DNA of 64,000 nt from Diploptera punctata (lineage: Eukaryota > Arthropoda > Insecta > Blattodea > Blaberidae): positions 3,140,501-3,204,500 of the forward strand of contig JASPKZ010010272.1 of assembly GCA_030220185.1 (NCBI GenBank), read 5' to 3'. Under the pieces are notes generated by a model. That model did no database searches. It had not been told where the DNA came from and saw only the letters and a program-made list of their open reading frames with translations. The position numbers and the translations under genes are program-made. Positions within the stretch are counted from its first letter, which is position 1; every line of letters begins with the position of its first letter. Of the stretch, positions 12,778-24,700 are shown one piece after another.

Positions 12778-12972
12778 AAGTAAGTAAAGTGATCCCACAA
12801 CAGGCCCGGAGGCCTTTGGGGTAGTAGGAGGTTAAGGCTCCCACTTTTTCTAGACAATCGGCACTTTTATGTCAGTCGGGTTGTCAGCCCTGCGTGACGG
12901 CCGCCTTTAACCCCAGAACAAGCGTCTGGTACTCATTTCCGTTAGAGGCTGAGTCGACCCCAGGGCCATAGT
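12778..12972 (-). repeat. SINE S3, truncated
   Basis: About 95% similar by eye to the distal two-thirds of the copy at 11632-11934. It lacks the tRNA head and has GTAAAGTAAGTAAAG triplet-like repeats at the 3' edge. Confidence 0.85.
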
Positions 12973-13339
12973 GGTTACTGAAATGAAATAGTATGAAATA
13001 AATTTATATTCATATGAATATTTGAAATTCTTACTCACTTTAAAAGAAATGTAATTTTAAATAATTCAATTTTTCCTTAAATGTGTAGGAACTTATTATA
13101 TGGTGTAAATATTTTATAAACTTTAAATAAAATGTGTCACATAGAAGGTCACCTTAGAAGATAGAATTTGAGGACCATAATCTAAAATTCAAATTCTAGG
13201 GCAGAAAACCCAGGGAATATATTTTTTCTTCAGTTGTCAAAGAAATATTGTAAATGCAATACCATTACAATTCATTTAATCATTAATAATTCTACAATAT
13301 ATTAGAAATGAGTATCATATGAAGTTTAAATAAATGCTT

Positions 13340-13835
13340 TAAACTCTGTTTGGTGGAGCAAAAATATTACAAAAAATAGAAAATTACAAATATATCAAAC
13401 CATAATTCAAAGCATTTTAACATATGATGCTGAAGTCTGGCAAATTCCTACCAGGGAAATGAAAAGAATTTTAAGTACAGAAATAGATGTTTTAAGATCA
13501 GCTGGAAAATCTAGAATGGATAGAATACGAAATAAAGAAATTTATGGGTGTACAAGAGGAGCCGGACATCATAGATATTATAGAAAAGAAAAGATTACAG
13601 TGGTATGGCCATGTCAAAAGAATGCCAGAGCAAAGATTGTCAAACATTGTTATGGAATGGATCCCAATGGAAAGGAGGAAGAGAGGAAGACTGAAGAAAA
13701 CTTGGATAGAAGGGGTATAAGCAGCTATGAATATCAGAGGAATGGAGGAAGATCAATGGATGGACAGAGAGGAATGGCGTTTGGTTTCCAGAAGACGGCG
13801 GCAGCTGCCATGATACCGGATGATGATGCATTAAT
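13340..13835 (+). pseudogene. LINE C-terminal fragment
   Basis: Shares the family layout: TYDAEVWQI (degenerate YGSEVW), LRSAGKSRMDRIRNKEI, LQWYGHVKRM (out of frame) and RKRGRLKKTW-like runs, with at least two frameshifts. Ends with GGATGATGATG. Confidence 0.7.
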
Positions 13836-14131
13836 TTCTGATGTCCTATGATGTAAATGTGTCAATTATATGCTTCTGGAACTTTAATACCTGGGAAATA
13901 ATACGTTTAAGAAAGTGCAAACAGTGATTTATTTTTATTGTGATATAATCAATTGCTAAAATTGTTTCTATTATATCTCGCTAACGGTACTTGCTTACAT
14001 TCGTATACTGTATACAATCTGGGAACCACTTGCATTCTGGGATTCTTACGTCTTAATATATTAATTGCTATATTCAACATATTTATTAGAGAGTCAGTCA
14101 CTGCAAAATAATGCTTTGACGTATTCAGAAT

Positions 14132-15375
14132 ATTAATAAATAATAGTTTTAAAAAACTAAAACAACACGCTTTATTAGAAAACCGACCTAAAAATTTTAA
14201 TTTCCAACACGCTTGGGATAAATAATTTTACCATCAAAAGTGTGGGGTGCTCTTTATCAATTAATATATTTGATAATAAACATATATTGGTAAAAGTAAA
14301 TACTCTATGAAGAAAATGTAAAAATCATAAAAAGCACCCCATGCTTTTGATGGTAAAATTATTTATCCCAAGGGTGTTGGAAATAAAAATTATTTTTAAT
14401 TTTTTAGGTCGGTTTTCTAATAAAGCGTGTTGTTTTAGTTTTTTAAAACGATTATTTATTTTTTATTTTTTAGTTTTAATATTTTACAGGATAAGATAAA
14501 AATGTAAATATCTTTAAATTCGATACTATTGTAGTATGAGCTGAAAGTAATACTCTTCAATAAACCTCCCAGCCGGATTTGAACCAGCGACCTATGGATT
14601 ACTGAAATTATATACCACTAGAGTTCACCGTCTACCAACTAAGCTCTTACAAGGATTGACTAAAAATTCGACAAGTCCGCAACCTATTATACCAGTTTTC
14701 ATTGTTTTGATTTTCTGATGATTCTGGCCAGAATTTTAAAAACAAAATATGAAATTATCGTATTGTCACGGGTCCTTTACAAGTATACAAAGTTTCAAGT
14801 CGATCCAATGTTTCCAAGTGGGTGCAAATTGTGTTCAAAGATTCCGTTACATAGATAAAAAAACACTTTTTTTATTATCTGACGATTCTGGCCAGAATTT
14901 TAGAAACAAATATGAAAATATTGTATTGTCACGAATCCTTTACAAGTATTCAACATTTCTAAGTGGGTGAAAATCGTGTTCAAAAATTCCGTTACATAGA
15001 TACAAAGACACTTTTTTTTAATTTTCTGATGATTCTGGGCAGGATTTTAGAAAATAAATATGAAATTATTGTATTGTCACGGGTCTTTTACAAGTATACA
15101 AAGTTTAAAGTCGATCCAGTGTTTCTAAGAGGGTGAAAAACGTGTTCAAAGATTCTGTTACATAGATATAAAGACACTTTTTGTGATTTTCTGATGATTC
15201 TGGTTATGATTTTAGAAACAAAATATGAAATTATTGTATTGGCACGGGTCTTTTACAAGTATACAAAGTTTTAAGTCGATCCAATGATTTTAAGTGGGTG
15301 AAAATCGCGTTGAAAGATTCCGTTACATAGATAGATAGAGAGACACTGGTCAAGCTATTATAAAGTGTGTAAAAA
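14132..15375. repeat. Composite repeat Y, copy 1 (palindrome + tRNA-like + tandem units)
   Basis: Three blocks in order. 14134-14467: near-perfect palindrome of about 150-bp arms around 14300. 14571-14665: tRNA-like block on the minus strand with B-box GGTTCAAATCC. 14700-15350: four direct units of about 160 bp, each opening with TTTCTGATGATTCTGG and containing TATTGTATTGTCACGGGTC. The same order recurs at 16178-17252. No protein is predicted; the frame at 14749-14970 is part of the tandem unit. Confidence 0.8.
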
Positions 15376-15665
15376 GGTACATACCAATAAGACATTTTAA
15401 ATAGGTTTATTAAGTTTTGTCTCGTATCTTAGTTAAAGCATTTCTGATTATTTAAACTTTTTGTTGATAAGCTTAAAATATTACAGATGTAATTTCAGAG
15501 ACATAATCGGAATACAAACACGCCTATTTTTTAAACCCATAAATTCATATATATTTTTGAATACATCAGTTGGTTTAATTAATTTAATATTTCAAATAAT
15601 AAAAAAAAATAATAAAAACAAACCACGTAACTGTGTATCTAATTATACAATATGTCTACTAATAA

Positions 15666-17271
15666 CACTGGTCAACATGATTTTTGTCTCATGAGTACCA
15701 ATAGTTGTACTTATTGCAGTTTTTTATCATGTTTACAAATATGTATTCGGAATATCTCCATCACCTACAGTTTTTTATTCCAATTTCAATTAATGGATTT
15801 AAATAATTATTTTTTAATAAACGTTTTTTCGTCCATTTGTCCATTGTAAAATAAAACCAAATGAGCTAACTTAGGAGATTTCAGCTATGGAAAAGAGATA
15901 TCAAGGCAAATGGAATCCTAATATGCTGGCCGATTATTGTTGGACCATGAAGAGGGATGCTCCACAGGCGAAATATAGCAGAAAATCATCATTTCTTACT
16001 TTCTAGGTGAGTCAAAATGTTTGAATATTGTGTAGTTATGAATGTAGAAAATATTAAAGTGTTTGAAATTATAAATGCTTGTCTCTCGGAAACCTTGTGT
16101 GATGGAGAAAAACCGATATCATATTTGAATTCAAGAGAAAAAATACTATCAGAATCACATTTTTCTTTCTGAGACAAATAAATAATAATTTTAAAAAACT
16201 AAAAGAACACACTTTATTAGAAAACTAAAAAATGAAAAATAACTTTAATTTCCAATACGCTTGGGATAAAATAAAGTGGTCAACAAAAAAATCATCTCCA
16301 ACACATATAGAATAAAATTAGAGTTATCAACAAAAAGAAAATAATTTTACCATCAAAAGCGTGGGGTGATTTTTATGATTTTTACATTTTCTTCTTAGAG
16401 AGCTTACTTTTACCAATATCTGTTTATTATCAAATATATTAATTCATATAGAGCACCCCACGCTTTTGATGGTAAAATTATTTTCTTTTTGTTGATAACT
16501 CTAATTTTATTCTATATGTGTTGGAGATGATTTTTTTGTTGACCACTTTATTTTATCCCAAGCGTATTGGAAATTAAAGTTATTTTTCATTTTTTAGTTT
16601 TCTAATAAAGCGTGTTCTTTTAGTTTTTTAAAACTATTATTTATTTTTTATTTTTAATATTTTACAGAATAAGATAAAAATGTAAATATCTTTAAATTCT
16701 GTACTATTGTAGTATGAGCTAAAAGTAATACTCTTCTATAAAAAAAACCCTCCCAGACGGATTTGAACCAGCGACGTATGGATTACTGAAATTATATACC
16801 ACTAAGAGTTCACTGCCCTACCAACTGAGCTCTTACAACGATTGACTAAAAACTCGACAAGTCTGCAACCTATTATACCAGTTTTAATTTTTTTGATTTT
16901 CGGATGATTCTGGCCAGGATTTTAGAAACAAAATATGACATTATTGTATTGTCACGGGTTCTCTACACGTATACAAAGTTTCAAGTCGATCCAATGTTTC
17001 TAAGTGGGTGAAAATCGCGTTGAAAGATTCCGTTACATTGATACAAAAACATGTTTTTTGATTTTCTGATGATTATGACCAGGATTTTAGAAAATAAATA
17101 TGAAATTATTGTATTGTCACGGGTCCTCTACAAGTATACAAAGTTTCAAGTCGATCCGATGATTTTAAGTGGGTGAAAATCACGTTGAAAGATTACGTTA
17201 CATAGATAGATAGATAGATACAGGTCAAGCTAATATAAAGCGTGTAAAAAAATCTTTTTTGTTGCTCAGTG
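15666..17271 (+). mobile_element. DNA transposon X with CACTG ends, carrying composite Y
   Basis: The left end CACTGGTCAACA and right end TGTTGCTCAGTG are imperfect inverted repeats, flanked by a 6-bp duplication taataa (15660-15665 and 17272-17277). The first ~510 bp match, in opposite orientation, the element at 44373-44896. The remainder is composite repeat Y, inserted where the other copy runs straight through. A minus-strand frame at 15989-16177 is conserved in the second copy, but this could be simple DNA similarity. Superfamily not assigned. Confidence 0.7.
16178..17252. repeat. Composite repeat Y, copy 2 (nested in X)
   Basis: Palindrome at about 16180-16640 (longer than copy 1, with an extra shared segment around 16280-16350 and its complement), minus-strand tRNA-like block at 16745-16840, and only two ~160-bp tandem units at 16895-17215, then an AGAT run. 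The difference in unit number from copy 1 shows array expansion or contraction. Confidence 0.8.
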
Positions 17272-17529
17272 TAATAAAAGTTATACAATATTCCGTTTTC
17301 ACTGCAGCCTGCCACATTTAAATAACAAACACAAGAAATTTGTGTTTTGCCAATTTAAGGGTTAAAGATACCGGTACTAACTTACATCAACAACTTAGGT
17401 ACAGCGTATAAACTACAGATTAAATATTTTAACTTCAATATGTGCAGGAAACCTACTTACATACAATTAATCATAATTTCTACAAGTTATTCCTCCATTC
17501 AATTTAGTTATGCCTCTTTTGTTTTACAG

Positions 17530-17647
17530 CTGCATATTGCTAAAAACACAGTCAAAGGAGAGGCAACAAGACAGAAAGTTATTTCTGCTGTTTCATCTTC
17601 GAACAAACAAAGTGAGCAAATTTTTGGCTCATTAGAAGTCACAACAG
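17530..17647 (+). CDS. Protease exon 1 as read (N-terminal, possibly not the first)
   Basis: Acceptor GTTTTACAG before 17530, donor GTGAGG after 17647. Encodes [15 protein letters not shown] and onward, with no domain. An in-frame ATG at 17440 exists upstream, but the pyrimidine-rich acceptor and the weak hydrophobicity of those 30 residues favour splicing. Confidence 0.7.
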
Positions 17648-20600
17648 GTGAGGCAATGTAGATTCACACATATTTGATTCTATAGCACTTGTAGTGTATC
17701 CAATATTTGTATATTTCATCTAATAATTTTAATTCACTAAATAGTCTTTTAAAATACCATGTGAATTTCAACTATTTGAACAATTTACTCCCATCGCTAA
17801 GCTCTGATCATAAATTATTGACATGATGAAAACTCCTGTGATATTGCCCTTGATAATAATCATCAAAATGTTCATGTGTGTGCAATGTTAGATCATTATA
17901 TAAAATAATACAGTAATTTTAGATTTTAAAAACAGTTTTTTTTTCCTAGCTTCATCCCCAAAGATACTTTTATTCTCAGCATGGACAAACTGGTCAAGAT
18001 GTGACAACAGATGTATACAGACCCGTAAACGTCATTGCCAAACACCACAAAAATGTGGAAATATTATACTCAAGGTTAGTAAAATATTTTGATATTTTTA
18101 AAATGTTTTCATAATTTAAAAAAAAGTGTACAGCTTCTTTAAAAAATCTTTAAAATATAGCATTACCTTTAATGGTGCTGTTAATAACAACAATCAAATG
18201 TGTCATTAATAGAATGCAATATATTCCTGAATCCAAAAGTTGGTTATGAAGGACCAGGCAATCAATATGTGCAAAAAAACAGGAAATATGGTACACATTA
18301 AAGGATAACACATGACAAGAGATCTTCTGCAGACAATGTGATCAAATATTATAAACCATCCAAAATATACAGTAACATCTCTCTGACCAAACTTGTAAGA
18401 CAGAATACAGACATATACATAACCAAGTAGCGAAGATCATATACCAATAGCCGGCAGTACAACACAAACATAATGAAGACACTAATTTAAGAAAGAAACA
18501 TTATTGTTTGAACCAGGGTTTGAACCCTGGACCTATCGTTCTCCATATGAGATCATACAGAGAACGAGATGTCCAGGGTGCAAATCCCGGTTCAAGAGTT
18601 ATTTTTTCTTTCTTAAATTATATTATATCCAGGATTGGAAAGTGTTAATTTAAATAAAAACATTAAAAAATTAGTGAAGACACTTTTACACTTTTGTCCC
18701 GCACCATAGCCGAGTGATCAAGGTAGGAAGCCTTGGTACAGAGCTATGGGACTTGCACTAATTTAGGTCTCCATGGGGTAAGAAATTTTCTCATAGAATT
18801 TTGGCCAGTATGGGACCGGTGTCAACCCAGCATCGTGAGGCAATTGGGTAGCTACAATAAGTAGCGGCTCCAGGTTGATAAAACCAGCTATAATGGCTGG
18901 GTGACCCAGATATGCTGACCACATGTCACCCCTATACTGACTGTATGATCGTTTACCTCTGAGATAAATACATGCGGATGCGAGGCCACAGCCGGCCGAT
19001 AGGCCAAGGGCCTTCTAGGCCTGTCACGCCATGGAGTTTAAAAAAGCACCTTGCATTATTTTAGAAAACCAACTCGAAAGCTATGCTGTGGCAGAAGACT
19101 TCTCACTGACAAAATAGCATATCATATTAGATCAGACATAACATTAATCAATTAATCTCACAACACAGATTATTTTATTGATGCAGCTACCTCATTTAAC
19201 ACCTAAATATATTCATCATCATCATAGTACATTCACGAATTTCGGCCATTTGTTGACCTGTTTCGGCCTCAAGAGAAACACCATCCAGAAGTCTTTTGAG
19301 TGAACATCCTGGTCTTCTTCTTCCTGCAGGTTGATATCTTAACATTTGTTTGGGTATCCTGTGATCTTCTATTGATTAACATGTTGCATCCATCTTGACT
19401 TATAATCAGAAATTTTGTTTTCTAAAGGTTCCATGTGTAATTCTTCTAAGATGTCTTCATTTTTTTTTTGTGATCTAGTAGTAAGTATCCTGCAGTCCTC
19501 CGAAGGTATCTCATTTCAGCAGATCTAAGTCTCTGTAAATCCTTCTGTTTTAACGTCCATACTTCGCTACCATACAAAAGAGTTGGAAGAGCCAGTGTTT
19601 TATACACTTTTAGTCTTGAATGTTTTTGAACTAACTGTGGCTTGAAGATAGAATTTATTAACCCTAAAATTCTTAAAAATGTAGATATTTTTGCATTTAC
19701 ATACTTTTTTTCTTCATATGAGATATTGCATCCTAGATATGTAATATTATTCACCTGCTCCAAAATTTTATTGTCAAGTACAATTTTACTTCTGACAGGA
19801 TCTACACCTTGAAATGTTGGGCAACAAAAAAAAATGTAGGATAGAAAACTGTGAAAAGAACCCGTTGAGGAGAACAAAGTATTCTCCAATTGAAGCTTGT
19901 AGCACCTTATTAAGAAGAAGAAGAAGAAGAAGAAGCTATCCCTAAACTCACATGGAAAGTGCAGAAAATACACAGATCTTACAATGCAACTAATTGCTCA
20001 GTGGAAACTGTAAAAAAGTAATAATTGTACCTTAGTTCTCAGCTGCACAGGTGTTATAAGTAAGGCACTACACTCTTATCTTATAGTCAATGAACATACG
20101 TATTCAGTATTTATGTAAATTCTTATCACTCACCCTCATATTCTTCTTCTTATTAGACTAGTTTCAAAACCTTAATCGGTTCTATCATCAGTATTTTGAC
20201 AACTGTAGTTCTGTCATCTTGAAGAGCCGTCTTCTGCTCTCTCTAAGATATCAAAGATTTCAAGGTGTTTCAGTCTACCAACAGGGGGGAGCAAGAGTCA
20301 GCTCTTCAATTCAAGATGACAAGAACAACAGTCGTCAAAATACTGATGATGGAACCGATTAAGGTTTTGAAACTAGTCTAATAAGAAGAAGAATACGAGG
20401 TGAGTGTTAAGAATTTATATAAATAAATACCTCATAGTCTTAATTCCTAAAAAAGTAATACAGGGTTGTAAGGGGTAGTATATAACCTCTCCTACTCAAT
20501 TCTTATCCTCACCTTCTCGTGGTACAACCCATTTTCACAAACGAGGCTCTGAGACTGAGTCATGGCGGTATAACCGTTCCATCGGGTACTGAGTAAATAC

Positions 20601-21497
20601 GGTATTCTAATGTCTGTCCAGAGAATAAACGGTAGCAGCCCTACCACTGGACTAATTAGCATCAGGCCAGTAACCTGTCCTACTTTCAAGTCTCAACATG
20701 AAAAAATCCAGAAGGAATTGAAATATGACGACCCTTAAATTTCTGATTATAAGTCAAGATGGATGCAACATGTTCATTGAATAAAAGATCACAGGATACC
20801 CAAACAAATGTTAAGATATCAACCTGCAGGAAGAAGAAGACCAGGAGTCCACTCAAAAGACTTCTGGATGGTGTTTCTCTTGAGGCCGAAACAGGTCAAC
20901 TAATGGCCTAAATTCGTGAATGTACTATGATGATGATGATGAAAAGTAATACATATTCAGTTTTAGAAAATAGTTATTATTAACTTATCACATTGTAAGG
21001 ACATTTTTTAATATTACACAAGATGCAACACTATGATACAGTGATACAAACCAAAGAGCTGCAGCTGGTATGTTGAAGATAAAGTAACCATCTGCTACTC
21101 AATTGTTATGGTTAGTTTTTTTGTGGTTTTAACACATGATAATGGTCCACACAACTTTGGAATAACAATGATGATGATGATAATAATAATAATAATTAAA
21201 ATGTCCACCACTGTGGTCTCAAGGTAGCATGCTGCCTTGTCATGCAGCAGGTCCGGATTCGATTCCCATTCGGGACAGGTTTCCTGGGTGAGGTTTCTCC
21301 TCAAATGATAAGTAGCTTAGGGCCCAAACGGTGCCCCCGAAAATCATTCACACATCATCATCACTACCATTTCACTGGTGTGGAAAGCAACAGGAAGCTA
21401 CCACACCTATAATTTCCCTAGTAAAGCTGTAAACCCTAGCATGAAAATGCTATGAATGCAGTGAAAGACCTGCCCTTTGGTAGAACACTATAGAATA

Positions 21498-21549
<52 letters not shown>

Positions 21550-21664
21550 CATTATCATCATCATCATCATCATCATAGTACATTCACGAATTTAGGCCAT
21601 TTGTTGACCTGTTTCGGCCTCAAGAGAAACACCATCCAGGAGTCTTTTGAGTGGACGTCCTGGC

Positions 21665-21715
<51 letters not shown>

Positions 21716-24700
21716 CAGGATTTAACCAATCTCAATAATTTCTTTGAGAATTTTATCTCTAGTGCATCATTGTAATTTCATGATTTAAAAATAACAAATC
21801 ATTTTCAATATTATGTTTCTTTCATCATTTCATGTTAGAGTTATGTTTGATAAATTGTGAATTTTTCACTCCTGAAATCTGCTTGATAACTCTCTACAGT
21901 TTTTTTTTCTGTCTATGATAAGAACCTATTATGTAGAATTTGGATATTTAATATCATTATACCACTATACTACAATAAATATTTTCTACAGGAAGAAAGA
22001 ACCTGTCATCATAAAAGTAGTACAAGAAGAAGAAACTGCCAATACCATCAAAAGAGAAAAAAACATAAACGTAAAAGAAATGAAGTGTTTCATGTAGTTC
22101 AGATATCAACATTCAAAGATTCTCAGGTTCCATCAAGTCATAAAATTCCATGGTCAACTCCTCAATTACATCACTATGAGCTCGAACGAGCACAGCATAA
22201 TGCAGATGTCATATCCAGAGAATTGCCATCTAACATAAAATATAATTACAAATGGTATGGAAGATGGAGTAGATGGTCGCCATGTACAAGATCTTGTACA
22301 ACGCAGAGATACAGGTAAGTTTGTTCTATATAAATATATATATATTTTTTAACACTTCAACAGACCAAACAATTTTAATAGGGAATTCTAAAAAAAAATA
22401 CAAAATTTTAATTGAAAAAAGAAAATTCTTGTTGGGCCTACATGAAATTTTAGTACAAACTAGAAAAAGAATGGAGCATTTTGTATTATAATTGAACAAT
22501 AATGAATAAAAAATTTGTCATATTTGAAGAGAAAAATTATATGCTCAGACTGGGACTCGAACCCAGGACCTTTGGCTTTCTATGCCAATGCTCTACCGAC
22601 TGAACCATCTGGGCGAGTTCCAATCTAAATGCAAATTTTTCTCTTGCATTTAGATTGGAACTCGTCCAGATGGCTCTGTCGGTAGAGCATTTGTCTAGAA
22701 AGCCAAAGGTCCTGGGTTCGAGTCCAAGTCTGAGCGTATAATTTTTCTCTTCAAATATGATTTATCCATCATAGAGATGTATGAAATGAATAATAAAAAC
22801 ATTGAATAAAAATTTGTTTTCAACAGGTGGTGCAAGAGACCTGTTCATTGTGGAAATGATGTAATTCAAGAAACAGCTTACTGTTACGTAGAAGGTAGCT
22901 TCTGCCAAAGATGGATTTACAGACAAATCCAACAACAAAGTGATGATGAAAATGAAGGTGATCTTTCATAACAGGAAGAATCTTGTACTGACAAGGGGAG
23001 TGTCTGAGTCAGGTACAGCCGATTTGGCTGAAACATTGTGAGTAGAAGCAGTAGGTGCCCTTTTCAAGTTTACAGAATATTTCACCTGAGTGGATTATAG
23101 GAAGCTGTAAAACCTGCTTCAAAGATTTTTTGAGTGCAAGTAGATGGATTATTTTTCAATGATTATAATGTATTTAACATTAATTAATTTACATATTTAA
23201 AAAAATATATATTGAATTTTTTTTAATCCTTTAATTAAATGTAATTAATACATTTATATTTAATAGTTAATTTATATCGCTGCTTAAGGTTTTGATGAAA
23301 AAAAACTGAAAATTTAAACAATTATTTATGCTGTTTTTTATTTATTATTAATAGATATATCATTACCATCATCATCAACTCTCATATCATCGGGGCAGCG
23401 TAACGCCGCTTTCCAGGCGCTTCAACCTCAGAAGTGGTTACAAGTACGCCATGCCAGAAGAGAACACCAAAAATGTCGAAATTACAACTTAGGGCACTGG
23501 AAAAAAAAAAAAAAGAAAAAAAAAAGCATTTTATCAGGGTGATAGTCATACAAAAAAACATGCAAAACGAATATTTTTCACACCATGCATATCTTATAAA
23601 ACTTTTTTTTTGGAACAAGAGCATTTTCCTGATATTTGCATGACATTGGGGTTAACTCAGCCTCTAACAGGGGAGAGAACACCAAAAATGTCGAAATGAC
23701 AACTTGGGGCATTGGAGAAAAAAAGAAGAAGCATTTATCAGGGTGATAGTCATAAAAAAAAACATGCAAAATGAATATCTTTCACACCATGCATATCTTA
23801 TAAAACTTTTTTTTTGGAACAAGAGCATTTTTCCGATGTTTGCATGACACTGGGGTTAACTCAGCCTCTAACAGAAATGAAAACTAGATGCTTGTTCTGG
23901 GATAAAGGCTACCTTCACGCAGGGTTGGCATCTCTGACAAATTTTCTAGAAAGATGGGAGCCTTAACTTCTTACTACCCCAAGAATCTCCTAAGCTCTGT
24001 AGTGGGGCAACTTTACCTGCAAATACAATAAAAATGGATGCTATGGCTTTATTGGTTTAAAGTAATAATGAAAAATGTACTTTGTTATTCAAGTACTTCA
24101 AAGTTTAGAAAAATAATAATCATTGATATAAAGAAAACTTAGAAGATATTTATCAGCAGTTAGAACCAGTCTGTTTAGCTGGCATGATATTTCCCTTTGC
24201 TATTGTATATTCTTAACCATTCACTTTGGCTATTTTACGTTTCTCTCTAGTATATTCAGTCGTGTTTTTTAACACATTTTTACTTCTTATTCATATTAAC
24301 ACCAAAGAATCACAATAAAATCAGGTAATATGCAACAATAATGTAACAGTTATAATCCTTTACAATTATTATTATTGTGCAAAACTGCAGATTGTATTTT
24401 TCACTTGTATGTATTTGACGCTACTGCGTAGCTGGCTAATCAGGTAAGAAGGAAGAAACTCCGGAGATTCTTCCTTCTTCAACTCAAAGTTAATTTGACT
24501 GATGCACCACTGTAAGCAGAATAGCCTGAGTTTCTCCCTTGTTTCACCATATCACGTGTCGAAGCAAGATTTACAATTTGTATATCTTAACTCATTTTTG
24601 AAAAAAAATTGGAGTTTCTTAACTTTTCAATTCAGTGATTCAATTATTAAATACATTTTATATCCATAATTAATAGTTTAATATTGCAAGAAATAAATAA

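Larger units (their letters stand above)
20112..20449. mobile_element. PLE inverted dimer H1 with hammerheads in both arms
   Basis: Left and right arms are complementary from both ends towards about 20270. Each arm carries a hammerhead core with the same stem III. The tail ACCTCATAGTCTTAATTCCT is present only at the right edge. No complete reading frame. Confidence 0.8.

Noticed and set aside
14700..17215. CTGATGA...GAAAC in every ~160-bp tandem unit of repeat Y as a satellite hammerhead
   Set aside because: Five extra bases (about TTTTA) separate the possible stem II from GAAA, and CTGGCCAG leaves no loop; no NUH site with a pairing stem III.
17440..17529. ATG at 17440 as start of the protease
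   Set aside because: A strong pyrimidine tract and AG precede 17530, and the 30 residues are not a convincing signal peptide. Kept only as an alternative.
2579..21716. CRISPR-like arrays in the repetitive stretches
   Set aside because: Repeats are microsatellites or long tandem units; no regular spacers, and the genome is eukaryotic.
22518..22761. Functional tRNA genes in the inverted arms
   Set aside because: The arms differ at stem positions, the acceptor stem is mismatched, and the unit is repeated as a mobile element.
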